DNA from: Gemmatimonadota bacterium
GTDB taxonomy: Bacteria > Gemmatimonadota > Gemmatimonadetes > Gemmatimonadales > GWC2-71-9
Assembly (NCBI GenBank): GCA_022710485.1
Contig: JAKLGU010000002.1
Location: 128,682 to 192,681 of the forward strand
DNA: 64,000 nt
Reading direction: 5' to 3'
Below are positions 44,948-57,084 of the stretch, piece by piece (positions within the stretch are counted from its first letter, which is position 1; every line of letters begins with the position of its first letter). Under the pieces are notes generated by a model. It was not told the DNA's origin, ran no database searches, and saw only the letters and a list, made by a program, of their open reading frames with translations. The translations under genes were made by a program, and so were the position numbers.

Positions 44948-46832
44948 GCAGGATGCGGTCGGCGGGGATGGTGTTCTCGCCGGCGCGCATGCTGTTGGAT
45001 CCGCTCGTGAGGTGAGAGAGGTCGCCCGAGAGGAAGACCACGCGGTCGGCCAGCACGGGATGGCTCTTCCGCAGCTCCGCGTGCAGCGCAACCCCGTCCA
45101 TCCTCGGCATCCGCAGGTCGGCCAGCAGGACATCGAACCTTCCCTCCGTGGCCGCGATCCGCTCCAGCGCCTCGACGCCGTCGCCGGCTTCCTCCACCAC
45201 CGCGCCACGCCGGGTCAGGAAGCGCGCGATGGGGCGCCGCAGGGCGGCCTCGTCGTCCACCACCAGGATGCGGACCCCGTCCAGGGTCGCCGGCAGCACC
45301 GGACGAGTCTGGTCGCTCGGCGTCACGAGCAAGTCGGCGTCCTCCGCGGGACGGAGCCGGAGCTTGAACCGTGCGCCGCCTTCCGGCGCGGCATCCGCCT
45401 CGATCTCGCCTCCCGCGTCCCGCAGGATCTGGCGCGAGATGTAGAGCCCGAGCCCGGTGCCCTGCCGTCCCTTCGTGGTCACGAAGGGACGGAAGATGCG
45501 GCGGCGAACCGCCGTCGGGATGCCGGGGCCGTTGTCAGTCAGCTCCAGCCAGACGCCGTCGGTGTCCTGGCCGCTCTCGATCGTGATCAGCCGTGGCGGC
45601 GTCACCTGGCGGACGGCGTGGATCGCGTTGCTGAGGAGGTTCACGAAAACCTGCTCGAGGCGGGCCGGATCGCCCATCACGCGGGGGAGCTTCGGGTCGA
45701 TCCGCGCGTCGAGCGTGATCTCGGCCACCCCGAACTGGTAGGAGACCAGGTCGATCGCCTCGCGCAGCACCTTGCCGAGGTTCGCCGTTTCGGCGCGCGG
45801 CTCGCCGCCGCTCCGCGCGAAGCGGAGCAGGCCGGAGAGCAGCTTCCCCGCGCGCCGGGACTGCCGGAGGATCTGCGTGAGATCCTGCCGGTCGTCGGCG
45901 CGAAGGTCGTTGTCCTCGAGCCGCTGCTGCGTGATGGCCGAGATCGCCATCAGCGGGTTGTTGACTTCGTGGGCGACGCCGGCGATCAGCTCGCCGGCGG
46001 CGGCGAACCGGCCCTGTTCCTCCGCGCGCTCGCGGAGCACCGACGTCATGTGGTTGAAGTGTTCGGCCAGGCGCCCGATCTCGTCGGCGTGGCGGATCGG
46101 CACCTGGGCGTGGAGGTCGCCCTCGGCGACCTGCGTCAGCCCTTCCTCGAGGTCCCGGAGCGGCGCGCCGAGCCGGCGGTAGGCCAGCAGGAGGACGGTC
46201 GGGAGGAAGAAGAGACCGACGACGAGCCAGATCACCACGGCCCGGAGCGCCTGCCCCGTGGCGCGGGAGAGCTCGTCCTCGCGCCGCACCAGGTCGGACA
46301 GCCCGCGACGCTCCGCCTCGGCCAGGTGGCGGTTCATCTCGCCCACCAGCGCGTTGACGGACATCATCCGCGCCTGGGCCGCCTCGTAGCGGCCGAGTTC
46401 CAGCAGGCTGACCACCTCGAGCGCCGCCGTCTCGAGCCGCGCGATCGCCTCGTCGGCGGTCGCCATCGCCGTGCGCATCGCCTCCGGCACCGCCGTGTAG
46501 GCGCGGGTGCTCCGCTCGTCGGGCGCCTCGGACAGCTGGTCCCTGAGGCGGTTGAGCTGGGCCGGATACCCCGGCGGCCCCAGCGTGACGAGACCCTGGA
46601 GGTCGCGCACCTGGGCCTCGAGCCGCTGGGAGCGCCCGTTCAGCATGCCGAACAGCTCGACCACCGGCTCCGTGTCCCGCCGCAACAGCACCGCCCCCGG
46701 GTGCATCCGAACCGCCAGGAAGATCGAGACGCCGAGGACGTACAGCCCCACCATCCCCACGAGCAGCAGGAACAGCGTCCGGATGCTGAGGGCGCGCCAC
46801 CGCCGCCGTGCGGGCCGTGGAGACTTCGGCAT
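44874..46832 (-). CDS. Hybrid sensor histidine kinase with receiver domain
   Basis: This 652-residue membrane protein has TM1 (LFLLLVGMVGLYVLGVSIFL, residues 20-40), a helical periplasmic domain (45-195), TM2 (VVIWLVVGLFFLPTVLLLAY), a HAMP linker, HisKA with AGVAHEVNNPLMAIS (phosphorylated His), HATPase boxes (NLLSNAIHAV, DNGPGIP, GTGLGLYIS), and a C-terminal receiver (VVDDEAALRRP, phospho-acceptor in LLADLRMPRMDG). The ATG overlaps the stop of the upstream binding-protein gene (TGATG); a GTG one codon earlier is possible. No output regulator is adjacent, so an Hpt-mediated relay is plausible. Confidence 0.9.
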   Translation of the reverse strand: MPKSPRPARRRWRALSIRTLFLLLVGMVGLYVLGVSIFLAVRMHPGAVLLRRDTEPVVELFGMLNGRSQRLEAQVRDLQGLVTLGPPGYPAQLNRLRDQLSEAPDERSTRAYTAVPEAMRTAMATADEAIARLETAALEVVSLLELGRYEAAQARMMSVNALVGEMNRHLAEAERRGLSDLVRREDELSRATGQALRAVVIWLVVGLFFLPTVLLLAYRRLGAPLRDLEEGLTQVAEGDLHAQVPIRHADEIGRLAEHFNHMTSVLRERAEEQGRFAAAGELIAGVAHEVNNPLMAISAITQQRLEDNDLRADDRQDLTQILRQSRRAGKLLSGLLRFARSGGEPRAETANLGKVLREAIDLVSYQFGVAEITLDARIDPKLPRVMGDPARLEQVFVNLLSNAIHAVRQVTPPRLITIESGQDTDGVWLELTDNGPGIPTAVRRRIFRPFVTTKGRQGTGLGLYISRQILRDAGGEIEADAAPEGGARFKLRLRPAEDADLLVTPSDQTRPVLPATLDGVRILVVDDEAALRRPIARFLTRRGAVVEEAGDGVEALERIAATEGRFDVLLADLRMPRMDGVALHAELRKSHPVLADRVVFLSGDLSHLTSGSNSMRAGENTIPADRILLKPVSLEEVETRLLQVVQQAPAAD

Positions 46833-47938
46833 CACCAGACTCCCGCTTCCGGCACGGTGACGGGGACGCCGTCCCGGAGCCGGACAAGGAGCAGTGTGCG
46901 GTGGGCGTCCCGCCGGAAGCTGATGTCGCCGGTGACGCCCTCGTACGGCGGCCGGGAGCCGCCGAGCGAATGGAGCCAGTCCCGGACCCGCGCACGATCG
47001 GGGCCGGCCTCCCGGATGGCCTGGGCCAGGACCATGACGGCGTCATAGCGCATGGCCTCGAACGCGGTGGGGTCGCGGCCGGTGTCGAGCCGGTACCGGT
47101 GGATGAACTCGCGCTGTACGGGAACCGTCGTGTCCGCCACCCAGAAGGTGGTGAGGTAGAGCGAGTCCGCGGCCGGCCCCGCCTCGGAGATCAACTCGGC
47201 CACCTGGTCGTAGGCGCCGTCGGCGGCGAGGAGACGGATCGAGGGGTCGAGTTCGAAGAGGAGGGCGGCCATCCGGGCCACCTCGATCCGCCGCCCGACC
47301 AGCACGGCCAGGTCGGGCCGGCTGCGGCGGACCGAGGCCTCCACCAGGGTCTCGAGATCGGCGCCGATCACGTACGGCACCTCGTCCACGGGAGCGAGCC
47401 CCCGGTTCGACAGCCAGCGGGCCAACTCCGTCCTGATGCCCGTCCCGTAGGCACTGTTCACGAAGTACACGGCGATGCGGGTCGCCTTCAGGCCATCCAC
47501 CGCCACCTGGCCGAGAAACGCAGCCTCGACCGAATCGCTGGGCGCCATCGGGAAGACCCAGCCGCCCACTTCCCACAACCGGCCGCTGGTCGCGGTCGGC
47601 ACCACGAGCGGAACGCCGGCGTCGCTGTAGATCGGTGCGGTGAGGAGGGTGCCACGGCTGCCGGCGTGGCCCACCACCCCCATCACGCCTGGCAGCGCGA
47701 CCAGGCGGCGGGCCCGCGCAATCTCCACGCTGGACTCCGTGCCTCCCGAGTCCCAGTCGCCCACGATCCGGATGGCACCGTTGGTGGTGTCGGGGGGAAG
47801 CGACGCGGCCGCCACCAGCGCGGCGCGTTGGCCGTCCCGGGGGAAGGCGTACCCAATCACGGCTGCGCCCGTCGGCTCCTTGCAGGCGGCCGACGCGACC
47901 GTGAGAACCAGGAAAGCCAACGGCAGGTGCGATCGCAT
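46832..47938 (-). CDS. Periplasmic-binding-protein type 1 lipoprotein (branched-chain amino acid receptor-like)
   Basis: This 368-residue protein has a lipoprotein signal (LTVASAAC, Cys19) and the type 1 periplasmic binding fold of LivJ-like proteins: VVGHAGSRGTLLTAPIYSDAGVPLVVPTATS-like core split over residues 90-120, RIAVYFVNSAYGTGI, and AFEAMRYDAVMVLAQAI near the end. No permease or ATPase genes accompany it; instead it is translationally coupled to the hybrid kinase, suggesting it is the kinase's ligand receptor. The ligand is unknown (amino acid-like by family). Confidence 0.82.
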   Translation of the reverse strand: MRSHLPLAFLVLTVASAACKEPTGAAVIGYAFPRDGQRAALVAAASLPPDTTNGAIRIVGDWDSGGTESSVEIARARRLVALPGVMGVVGHAGSRGTLLTAPIYSDAGVPLVVPTATSGRLWEVGGWVFPMAPSDSVEAAFLGQVAVDGLKATRIAVYFVNSAYGTGIRTELARWLSNRGLAPVDEVPYVIGADLETLVEASVRRSRPDLAVLVGRRIEVARMAALLFELDPSIRLLAADGAYDQVAELISEAGPAADSLYLTTFWVADTTVPVQREFIHRYRLDTGRDPTAFEAMRYDAVMVLAQAIREAGPDRARVRDWLHSLGGSRPPYEGVTGDISFRRDAHRTLLLVRLRDGVPVTVPEAGVW

Positions 47939-48120
47939 GGAATGGGGGTGACGGGGGGCCGCCGAGCGGGAGCGCCCGGGAGGTTACCGACGCGCCGGAA
48001 CGGAGGCAAGAGCCCGGCGGCCTGCGGGCGCCGCCCGGCCATGGCGGGCGGTTATCTTTCGGTTCGACTTCTGGGGCCCCGGCCCTTCCGACCAGACCTC
48101 TCCAGGCACCGGAGCAGTTC

Positions 48121-51747
<3,627 letters not shown>

Positions 51748-51749
51748 GC

Positions 51750-51804
51750 GGGGCAGCGGGGCAGCGGGGCAGCGGGGCAGCGGGGCAGCGGGGCAGCGGG
51801 GCAG
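51750..51804. repeat. GGGGCAGC octamer array after kgd
   Basis: Six exact GGGGCAGC copies and a partial seventh begin 2 nt after the kgd stop. This is the longest octamer array in the window. Two inverted copies follow at 51857-51877 beyond a central hairpin. Confidence 0.9.
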
Positions 51805-51811
51805 AACGTAC

Positions 51812-51848
51812 AAACGGAGGACTCCCAAGTGGTGGGAATCCTCCGTTT
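51812..51848. terminator. Long hairpin between convergent kgd and HNH genes
   Basis: AAACGGAGGACTCCCA (51812-51827) pairs with TGGGAATCCTCCGTTT (51833-51848): a 16-bp stem with one mismatch and the loop AGTGG. A U-ending stem on both strands (AAA/TTT) suits a bidirectional intrinsic terminator. Confidence 0.75.
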
Positions 51849-51856
51849 CGCATTTC

Positions 51857-51877
51857 CTGCCCCGCTGCCCCGCTGCC
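51857..51877. repeat. Inverted GCTGCCCC copies facing the kgd-side array
   Basis: CTGCCCC, GCTGCCCC and GCTGCC run in tandem as the complement of the GGGGCAGC array, ending at the stop codon of the HNH gene. With the left array they could form an even larger cruciform around the hairpin. Confidence 0.75.
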
Positions 51878-52281
51878 TACGCCGGGAGTATCGGCCTCTC
51901 CGACGCCTTCCGGGCCAGTTCCTTCAGCGGCTCGGACAGGTGGTCGCCGTAGTGGAGGAGGAAGACCCCGCGCGAGCGCCGCTGCATGAGGAACGCCACG
52001 AGCGGCGTGTCGGCCTTGGCCGCGTTGCAGTCGCGACAGGCCAGGACGAGGTTGTCCGGGCGGTCGTAGGCGTCCTGCCCGCGTCGCGGGCGGACGTGGT
52101 CGAGCGTGATGGCTTCGGGAGCCGTCTCGATTCCGCAGTAGGCGCAGATGGAGCCGTGTTCAGCGAGGAGCCACTCGCGGTGACCGGAATAGGAACGACC
52201 GGCGGACCGGCGGAAAGAAGGGGCGGCGACTGCTGCCGCGTTCGTGCTGGGATTCCTGCGTCGTCTGGATGTTCGTGCCAC
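51877..52281 (-). CDS. HNH endonuclease-fold protein
   Basis: This 134-residue protein has the HNH/zinc-knuckle arrangement: CAYCG, LDHVRPRRGQ with the catalytic His, DNLVLACRDCN with the Asn and second cysteine pair, followed by ADTPLVAFL. The N-terminus is basic and probably binds DNA. Such stand-alone HNH proteins are common in environmental bacteria, with unclear roles (repair or mobile origin). No intron, restriction or phage context. The start is a GTG at 52281. The last codon is in the octamer arm. Confidence 0.82.
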   Translation of the reverse strand: MARTSRRRRNPSTNAAAVAAPSFRRSAGRSYSGHREWLLAEHGSICAYCGIETAPEAITLDHVRPRRGQDAYDRPDNLVLACRDCNAAKADTPLVAFLMQRRSRGVFLLHYGDHLSEPLKELARKASERPILPA

Positions 52282-52319
52282 AAACCCTGCCTGAAGTGTC
52301 GTACACGGTCCGGACCATC

Positions 52320-52480
52320 CGGGCCGCCTAATGCGTTGTCATTTCAACCCTTAAAAGTACCATGTCGTACCCTCCCACGACAGTCCCCCGCCCCGGTTTG
52401 GCCATTGCGCCGAGAATCATCATCAAGGCTATGACGTTGTAAGATATTATTTGTCAATCATTTACACCACGGGCCCGGAC
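52320..52480. other. AT-rich intergenic stretch
   Basis: Sequence such as AGATATTATTTGTCAATC is far below the local GC content. I see no gene, tRNA or repeat pair here. It separates the HNH gene from the carotenoid operon and may contain terminators of the latter or remnant foreign DNA. Confidence 0.4.
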
Positions 52481-52499
52481 CGAGGAACCGGACTGGAGT

Positions 52500-52946
52500 C
52501 TACTTCCTGACCATGACCCAAAGTCCGTGGAAGAGGATGGCCGTGGAGACCCAGCCCACCACACTCCAGCGCAGGAAAACCCGCCGGAGCCCCGCCGAGT
52601 CGTCCGCCGCCATCCGTTCCAGCCGGAATTGGTCGGGGATGAGCACCACCAACCAGAGCAGGGTGGCCAGGCCCAGCGAGGCCACACCCTTAACCAGCCA
52701 CGGGGTTCCCCAAAAGGGCAGTGCCCGGGCAAGGATCAGCTGGATGCCAGAAAAGGTGAGGAGCGCGGCGCCCCCAGTGGTGAACAGGAGGTCGGTCCAG
52801 AGGATCGCCCGTGCCACCGGGCGAAACGGGAGTGCGGCCCGCTGGGCATAGAGAAATCCTGCCCAGAAGCCGGTAACGGTCACGTTCCCGACGAGCAGGA
52901 CGGCGCCGAGGACGTGCAGCGCACGCCAGGTGGACAGCTCAACCAT
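52500..52946 (-). CDS. DUF2269-like integral membrane protein
   Basis: This 148-residue protein has four hydrophobic segments (LHVLGAVLLVGNVTVTGFWAG split, LLFTTGGAALLTFSGIQLI, VASLGLATLLWLVVLI, and VVGWVSTAILFHGLWVMV), matching the predicted-integral-membrane DUF2269 family; the first contains a conserved-looking His. The biochemical role is unknown. Its ATG lies 8 bp inside the end of the acyltransferase gene, making it the last member of the carH-crt operon, where it may serve membrane or carotenoid insertion. Confidence 0.72.
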   Translation of the reverse strand: MVELSTWRALHVLGAVLLVGNVTVTGFWAGFLYAQRAALPFRPVARAILWTDLLFTTGGAALLTFSGIQLILARALPFWGTPWLVKGVASLGLATLLWLVVLIPDQFRLERMAADDSAGLRRVFLRWSVVGWVSTAILFHGLWVMVRK

Positions 52947-53760
52947 TGCGTTCCTCGTAGGGGCCGTCGAGCCAGCCCAGGCGATGACGGATGCGGTCCA
53001 GCCGCTTGTTGAGGGAAATCGAGCCGCGCACCAGCAGACGGAACTCGTCGAGGCGCTCCTCCCGCCTGGCGGCATCGAGTTGTTCGAGCACCGCCGAGAG
53101 CCGTTCGCCGATCTGCTCGGTCAGGGTCCGTCGGTTGTCGGAACCCGGCCGGACCACCCAGCTCTCCCCCACCCAGGCAAAGGCCTCGGGAAGGTGCTCG
53201 CCGAGATACCCGTAGCGGAACCCCACCGGACAGATGCGCACGGGCGTGTCGGCGGTGAGGGCGAGGTGCGCCGCGCCCGCCTCCAGCGTCGCCAGCGGCT
53301 CGGCGGCGGGGCGCCGTGCCCCTTGGGGAAACACCCAGAGTCCAGCCGACGGCGCCAGCACTCCTCTCGCCCGCTCTAGGTCGGCGTACGCACGGGGCGC
53401 GGAAGTCCGGTCGAGCGGGAGCGCGCCGACCCGCAGGAAGAACCGGTACCGGGCCAGGTGCCGCGCCTCCATCAGCACGTAGAACGTCGTGCCGAGGGAG
53501 CGGCCGACGAGGTACGCCAGGAAGCCGTCCCACCAGTTGGTGTGGTTCGCGACGAAGATGGTCGGCGTGGCGGCACCCGGGGCCGCCCCACCCGCCGGAC
53601 GGCGCACGTGAACGGCGGCGAACTGTCGTGCCGCCAGGTGCCGGAGGTAGCGCTCGAAGCCGGCCGCCACCCAGGGGCGGGGTGGGATGGTGGGCCGAAG
53701 CGACTCGGTCAGGCGGACTGCTCCCTCGGGATTGCGGCCCAGGGCAGGCGGTCCTGCCAC
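52939..53760 (-). CDS. 1-acyl-sn-glycerol-3-phosphate acyltransferase-like protein
   Basis: This 273-residue PlsC-family acyltransferase has motif I NHTNWWDG with His73 and Asp78 (HX4D), the glycerophosphate-binding arginine region (YRFFLRVGALPLDR) and FPQGARRP (motif III, usually FPEGTR). It likely acylates a glycerolipid or a carotenoid-related alcohol. It is read from a GTG at 53760 overlapping the crtB end by 52 bp, since no closer standard start exists. The operon position suggests a role in carotenoid acylation or photoprotective membrane change, as inferred, not shown. Confidence 0.78.
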   Translation of the reverse strand: MAGPPALGRNPEGAVRLTESLRPTIPPRPWVAAGFERYLRHLAARQFAAVHVRRPAGGAAPGAATPTIFVANHTNWWDGFLAYLVGRSLGTTFYVLMEARHLARYRFFLRVGALPLDRTSAPRAYADLERARGVLAPSAGLWVFPQGARRPAAEPLATLEAGAAHLALTADTPVRICPVGFRYGYLGEHLPEAFAWVGESWVVRPGSDNRRTLTEQIGERLSAVLEQLDAARREERLDEFRLLVRGSISLNKRLDRIRHRLGWLDGPYEERNG

Positions 53761-54611
53761 AGCGCGCGACCCAGGATGACGAGCTTGCGCGGGGAGGACA
53801 CGTGCGCGCGAAACCGGAACACGTCGTAGTCCTGTCGCTCGATCGCATCGAGGATGCCGGCGTAGGTCCGCTGCATCAGCCGCACGGTCATCCGGGATCC
53901 GTCCGGGGGAAAGAGGTCCACGACGGCGTCGCCCGCCGCGAAGTGCTGCCGGGCGCGCCGGACCTGGAACGCCATGAAGCGCCGGAACGCCGGCGTCACC
54001 ACCCGTCGCTCGAGCGCCGCGCGGTCGAGGCCGAAGGCGGCGAGCTCATCGGCGGGAAGGTAGATCCGACCCTCGCCCAGGTCCTCGCCGACGTCACGCA
54101 GCACGTTGGTGAGCTGCATGGCGATGCCGAGCCGCACTCCGTGGGCGTCGAATCCCCTCCGCTCGGCGCCGAGCACCGGACCGAGCATCAGCCCGACCAC
54201 ACCCGCCACCTGGTAGGAGTACCGCTCGAGATCGGCGAAGGTCCGCATCTCGACCGGCTCGAGGTCCGTCGCCACGCCGTCGAGGAGTTCGAGCAGCGGC
54301 CGGAGCGGGACCGCGTGACGGCGCAGTGTGTCGCCCAGGGCCAGCCAGCGCGGATGCTCCGCCTCCGCCCCGGCGTGCAGGGCGCGCACGGTGGCGCCGA
54401 GCAACGTGAGCTGGTGCCGCACCTCCGCGACCGGACGGTCGCCGCGGAGATCCACGAGATTGTCGGCGTAGCGGCAGTAGTCGTACAGCGCAAAGATGGC
54501 GCGGCGCTTGGCCACCGGCACGAACCGGCTGGCGAAGTAGAAGCTCCGCGCCCAGGACGCGGTGACGCGCTCCGCGTCGGCGTAGCTGCGTTCGAGCGCC
54601 GTGGAGGTCAC
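53709..54611 (-). CDS. crtB: Phytoene synthase
   Basis: This 300-residue prenyltransferase condenses two geranylgeranyl diphosphates to phytoene. The two aspartate-rich motifs are visible as DYCRYADNLVD (residues 44-54) and LTNVLRDVGEDLGEGRIYLP, both strongly phytoene-synthase-like. The start is the GTG at 54611 that overlaps the crtI stop (GTGA), so CrtI and CrtB are translationally coupled. A GGPP synthase is not in the window. Confidence 0.92.
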   Translation of the reverse strand: MTSTALERSYADAERVTASWARSFYFASRFVPVAKRRAIFALYDYCRYADNLVDLRGDRPVAEVRHQLTLLGATVRALHAGAEAEHPRWLALGDTLRRHAVPLRPLLELLDGVATDLEPVEMRTFADLERYSYQVAGVVGLMLGPVLGAERRGFDAHGVRLGIAMQLTNVLRDVGEDLGEGRIYLPADELAAFGLDRAALERRVVTPAFRRFMAFQVRRARQHFAAGDAVVDLFPPDGSRMTVRLMQRTYAGILDAIERQDYDVFRFRAHVSSPRKLVILGRALWQDRLPWAAIPREQSA

Positions 54612-56158
54612 GCGACCGCCCCCTGTTCGGCGACGATGCGCTCGACGACCAGCCGGGACGAGATCAGCACCATCGGCACGCCGCAGCCCGGGTGGGTGCT
54701 CTGCCCGACGAAGAAGAGGTTGGTGCACTCGGCGTGGCGGTTGTGGGGCCGGAAATACCCGACCTGGTCGATGCCGTGGGCCAGCCCGAAGGCCTCGCCG
54801 CGGGTGGCGCTCAACTGGACCTGGAAGTCCGCCGGCGTGAAGATGCGCTTCGTGACGAGGCGACGGCGGAGATCCGTGAGCCCGAACCGCTCGAGCCGCT
54901 GCAGCATTTCGGCCTCGAGCCGAGGACCCTCGACCGCCCAGTCGATCGGCCGGGCCGGGTCCTGGCTCGGTACCGGCACCAGGATGTAGATGTTTTCCAT
55001 CCCCTCGGGCGCCAGCGACGGGTCGGTCTTGCTCGGGTTGCAGATGTAGAACGCGGGATCGGCCGGCACCTGGTGGCGCTCGAAGATGTCGTCGCAGGCG
55101 CGACGGAGGTCGCCCGGCACGATCAGGTTGTGATGGGGAAGGTCGGGATACGCGCCGTCCACGCCCAGGTACATCAGGAAGGCGGAGCAGCTGAAGTCGA
55201 ACCGGTCGATGCCCTCGTACCGCTCGCCCAGGAGCGACTCGTACGCGTAGGGGAGATCGGCGTTGACGAGGACGATGTCCGCGTCGAGGCGGCGGCCGTC
55301 GGCTGTGCGGACCGCGGCGATCCGCGTTCCGTCGCGCTCCAGGCCCGACACCTCCACCCCGTACTCGATGTCCACCCCGAGTTCCCCGGCCAGCCGGGCG
55401 AGGGCGCGCGGGATCGCGTGCATCCCGCCCATCGGGAAGTAGAGGCCGCCGGCCACCTCGGTGTACGGCAGCAGGCTGTAGATGGCCGGGGACTTGTAGG
55501 GCGAGAGCCCGAGATAGAGCGACTGGAAGCTGAACGCCTGCTGGAGGCGCTCGTCCTTGAAGTAGCGCCCCACCATCGCCTGGAGGCGTTCCATCGCCCG
55601 GGCGCGCAGGAGGAGGAGCCCGTTCTTGACGTTGAAGAAATCGCGGCGCCGGTGGACGTTCCGATCCACGAACGCCGCCAGGCCGATCGTGTACAGCTTG
55701 GCCGTTTCGGCCAGGAAGCGCAGGAATCTCGGCCCCACGCCGGGCTCGATCCGCTCGACACCCTCCAGCATCCGGTTGATCCGGCTGGTCACCTCCAGGG
55801 AGGTGCCGTCGGCGTAATAGACCCGGTAGTTGGGATCGAGCTGGCGCAGGTCGAGATAGTCCTCCAACCGGCGGCCGGCGTCGTCAAAGACCTTCCGCAG
55901 GTAGTCGGTCATGAGGAGGAGCGTGGGGCCGGTGTCGAACTGGAACCCCTCCGACTCCCAGACTCCGCACCGCCCACCGGGCGTGGCGTGGCGTTCGAGG
56001 ACGCGCACGCGGTAGCCCTTGGCGGCGAGCCGCACGGCAGCCGCGAGGCCCCCGAGCCCGGCGCCCACGACAAGCACCTCGCGACCAGACGACGATTCGG
56101 GACGTCTGCCCGGCCGTGAAACGACGTCCAACTCGATGTCGGACAAAGCAGTAGCCAC
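54608..56158 (-). CDS. crtI: Phytoene desaturase
   Basis: This 516-residue FAD-dependent CrtI-family desaturase introduces double bonds into phytoene. The dinucleotide-binding VVGAGLGGLAAAVRLA at residues 30-45 and the C-terminal signature FFVGQSTHPGCGVPMVLISS are diagnostic. RCGVWESEGFQFDTGPTLL follows the first motif as usual. Product (neurosporene, lycopene or further) cannot be told. The start is a GTG at 56158 with GGGAG 6 nt upstream; a short spacer of 23 nt separates it from the carH stop, so it is controlled from the carH promoter. Confidence 0.92.
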   Translation of the reverse strand: MATALSDIELDVVSRPGRRPESSSGREVLVVGAGLGGLAAAVRLAAKGYRVRVLERHATPGGRCGVWESEGFQFDTGPTLLLMTDYLRKVFDDAGRRLEDYLDLRQLDPNYRVYYADGTSLEVTSRINRMLEGVERIEPGVGPRFLRFLAETAKLYTIGLAAFVDRNVHRRRDFFNVKNGLLLLRARAMERLQAMVGRYFKDERLQQAFSFQSLYLGLSPYKSPAIYSLLPYTEVAGGLYFPMGGMHAIPRALARLAGELGVDIEYGVEVSGLERDGTRIAAVRTADGRRLDADIVLVNADLPYAYESLLGERYEGIDRFDFSCSAFLMYLGVDGAYPDLPHHNLIVPGDLRRACDDIFERHQVPADPAFYICNPSKTDPSLAPEGMENIYILVPVPSQDPARPIDWAVEGPRLEAEMLQRLERFGLTDLRRRLVTKRIFTPADFQVQLSATRGEAFGLAHGIDQVGYFRPHNRHAECTNLFFVGQSTHPGCGVPMVLISSRLVVERIVAEQGAVA

Positions 56159-56181
56159 AGGGTACTCCCGGAACGGCCGGA

Positions 56182-57048
56182 TTAGCGGCGGACAGCGGGC
56201 GCGGGGCGGCCCAGTTCCAGGTGGAACCCGTGATGGAGGAGAATGTTCCCTGCGGGGAAGGCGCCGCGACCGCCGATGACGGCACGGACGCCAGGCGGAA
56301 GCCGCGGCACGAAGCGATTGAGAGCGGGCAGGTTGCGCTGAACCAGTTCGGGATCGCTGGCACTGAGCGCCACGGCGGCCGGACGAAGGGTCCAGGCGGC
56401 CTGGATCACCTCGTCGAGCGGGAGGTCGGTTCCCAAGTAGTGCACCTGCCAGCCCTCGGACTGTGCGGCCGCCAGGGTGGACAGGAGCCCCCATTCATGC
56501 CGTTCGCCGGGGAGGCCGGAGGCGAGGAGCAGCGGTCCCTCGCCCGGCGCCTCGCGGATGGCGCCCTTGAGGGCATGCACCACCACCTCGCTCGCGAGAT
56601 GCTCCGAGGCGATCGGCAGCTTCCCGAGGCTCCAGAGGTCGCCGATCTGAGCGGCCAGGGGGAGCACCACTTCCTCGGCGAATCGGCGCAGCCCCATGCG
56701 GCCAAGCCGATCGGAGACCAAAGCCTCGAGGAGGTCGCGATCGTACCCACGAACGGCCTCGACAAGGGGGGAGAGCGGCGATGCATCCCCGGCGGCGGCT
56801 TCGGCACGGGCGAGGACGGCGTCGCGCGACTCGGCGGCGAGATCGCCGATCCGCTCCCCCGCGTTGACCAGCCGCGCGAACGCCCTGAGGAGCGCGACCT
56901 GCGACGCGGTGTAGGCGCGGTACCCGTTCGCCTGACGCTCCGGCCTCACCACGTTGTACCGGCGCTCCCACGCCCGGAGCCGGGCCGAGCTCAGCCCGGT
57001 CAGTTCGGCCACTTCCTGGATCTCGTAGGTCTGTTCAGGGTCGGTCAC
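56182..57048 (-). CDS. carH: CarH/LitR-type B12-dependent photoreceptor repressor (MerR family)
   Basis: This 288-residue protein has a MerR winged helix (YEIQEVAELTGLSSARLRAW, NGYRAYTASQ), a four-helix cap and a B12-binding Rossmann domain. The light-sensing signature W-x9-EH is present (Trp139, Glu149, His150), as is GERHEWG with the likely lower cobalt ligand His184. CarH proteins bind adenosylcobalamin in the dark as tetramers, repress carotenoid genes and fall apart in light. It sits at the head of the crtI-crtB operon, so it probably represses its own transcript. The start is the GTG at 57048, 7 nt from a -10 box. Confidence 0.9.
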   Translation of the reverse strand: MTDPEQTYEIQEVAELTGLSSARLRAWERRYNVVRPERQANGYRAYTASQVALLRAFARLVNAGERIGDLAAESRDAVLARAEAAAGDASPLSPLVEAVRGYDRDLLEALVSDRLGRMGLRRFAEEVVLPLAAQIGDLWSLGKLPIASEHLASEVVVHALKGAIREAPGEGPLLLASGLPGERHEWGLLSTLAAAQSEGWQVHYLGTDLPLDEVIQAAWTLRPAAVALSASDPELVQRNLPALNRFVPRLPPGVRAVIGGRGAFPAGNILLHHGFHLELGRPAPAVRR

Positions 57049-57055
57049 GGGCGAC

Positions 57056-57084
57056 AAGATGCCTTCCGGGTGAAGGGATGTCAA
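57056..57084 (-). promoter_or_regulatory. carH-crt operon promoter
   Basis: On the minus strand, TTGACA (57079-57084) is a perfect -35 box, then 17 bp, then CATCTT (57056-57061), 7 nt before the GTG of carH. The transcript would begin at the start codon. CarH operators typically overlap the -35 region, but I cannot point to a repeated operator here. Confidence 0.6.

Noticed and set aside
41479..45015. A very long open frame crossing the thiolase, methyltransferase and glpD genes
   Set aside because: It is an artefact of GC-rich DNA. Its translation is low complexity (Arg/Pro/Ala), and the true genes on this stretch carry clear family motifs in other frames.
51750..51877. CRISPR array
   Set aside because: The octamers are contiguous without unique spacers and no cas gene is present.
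51877..52281. HNH protein as part of a restriction or retron-like defence system
   Set aside because: No methyltransferase, reverse transcriptase or other defence gene is adjacent; neighbours are metabolic.
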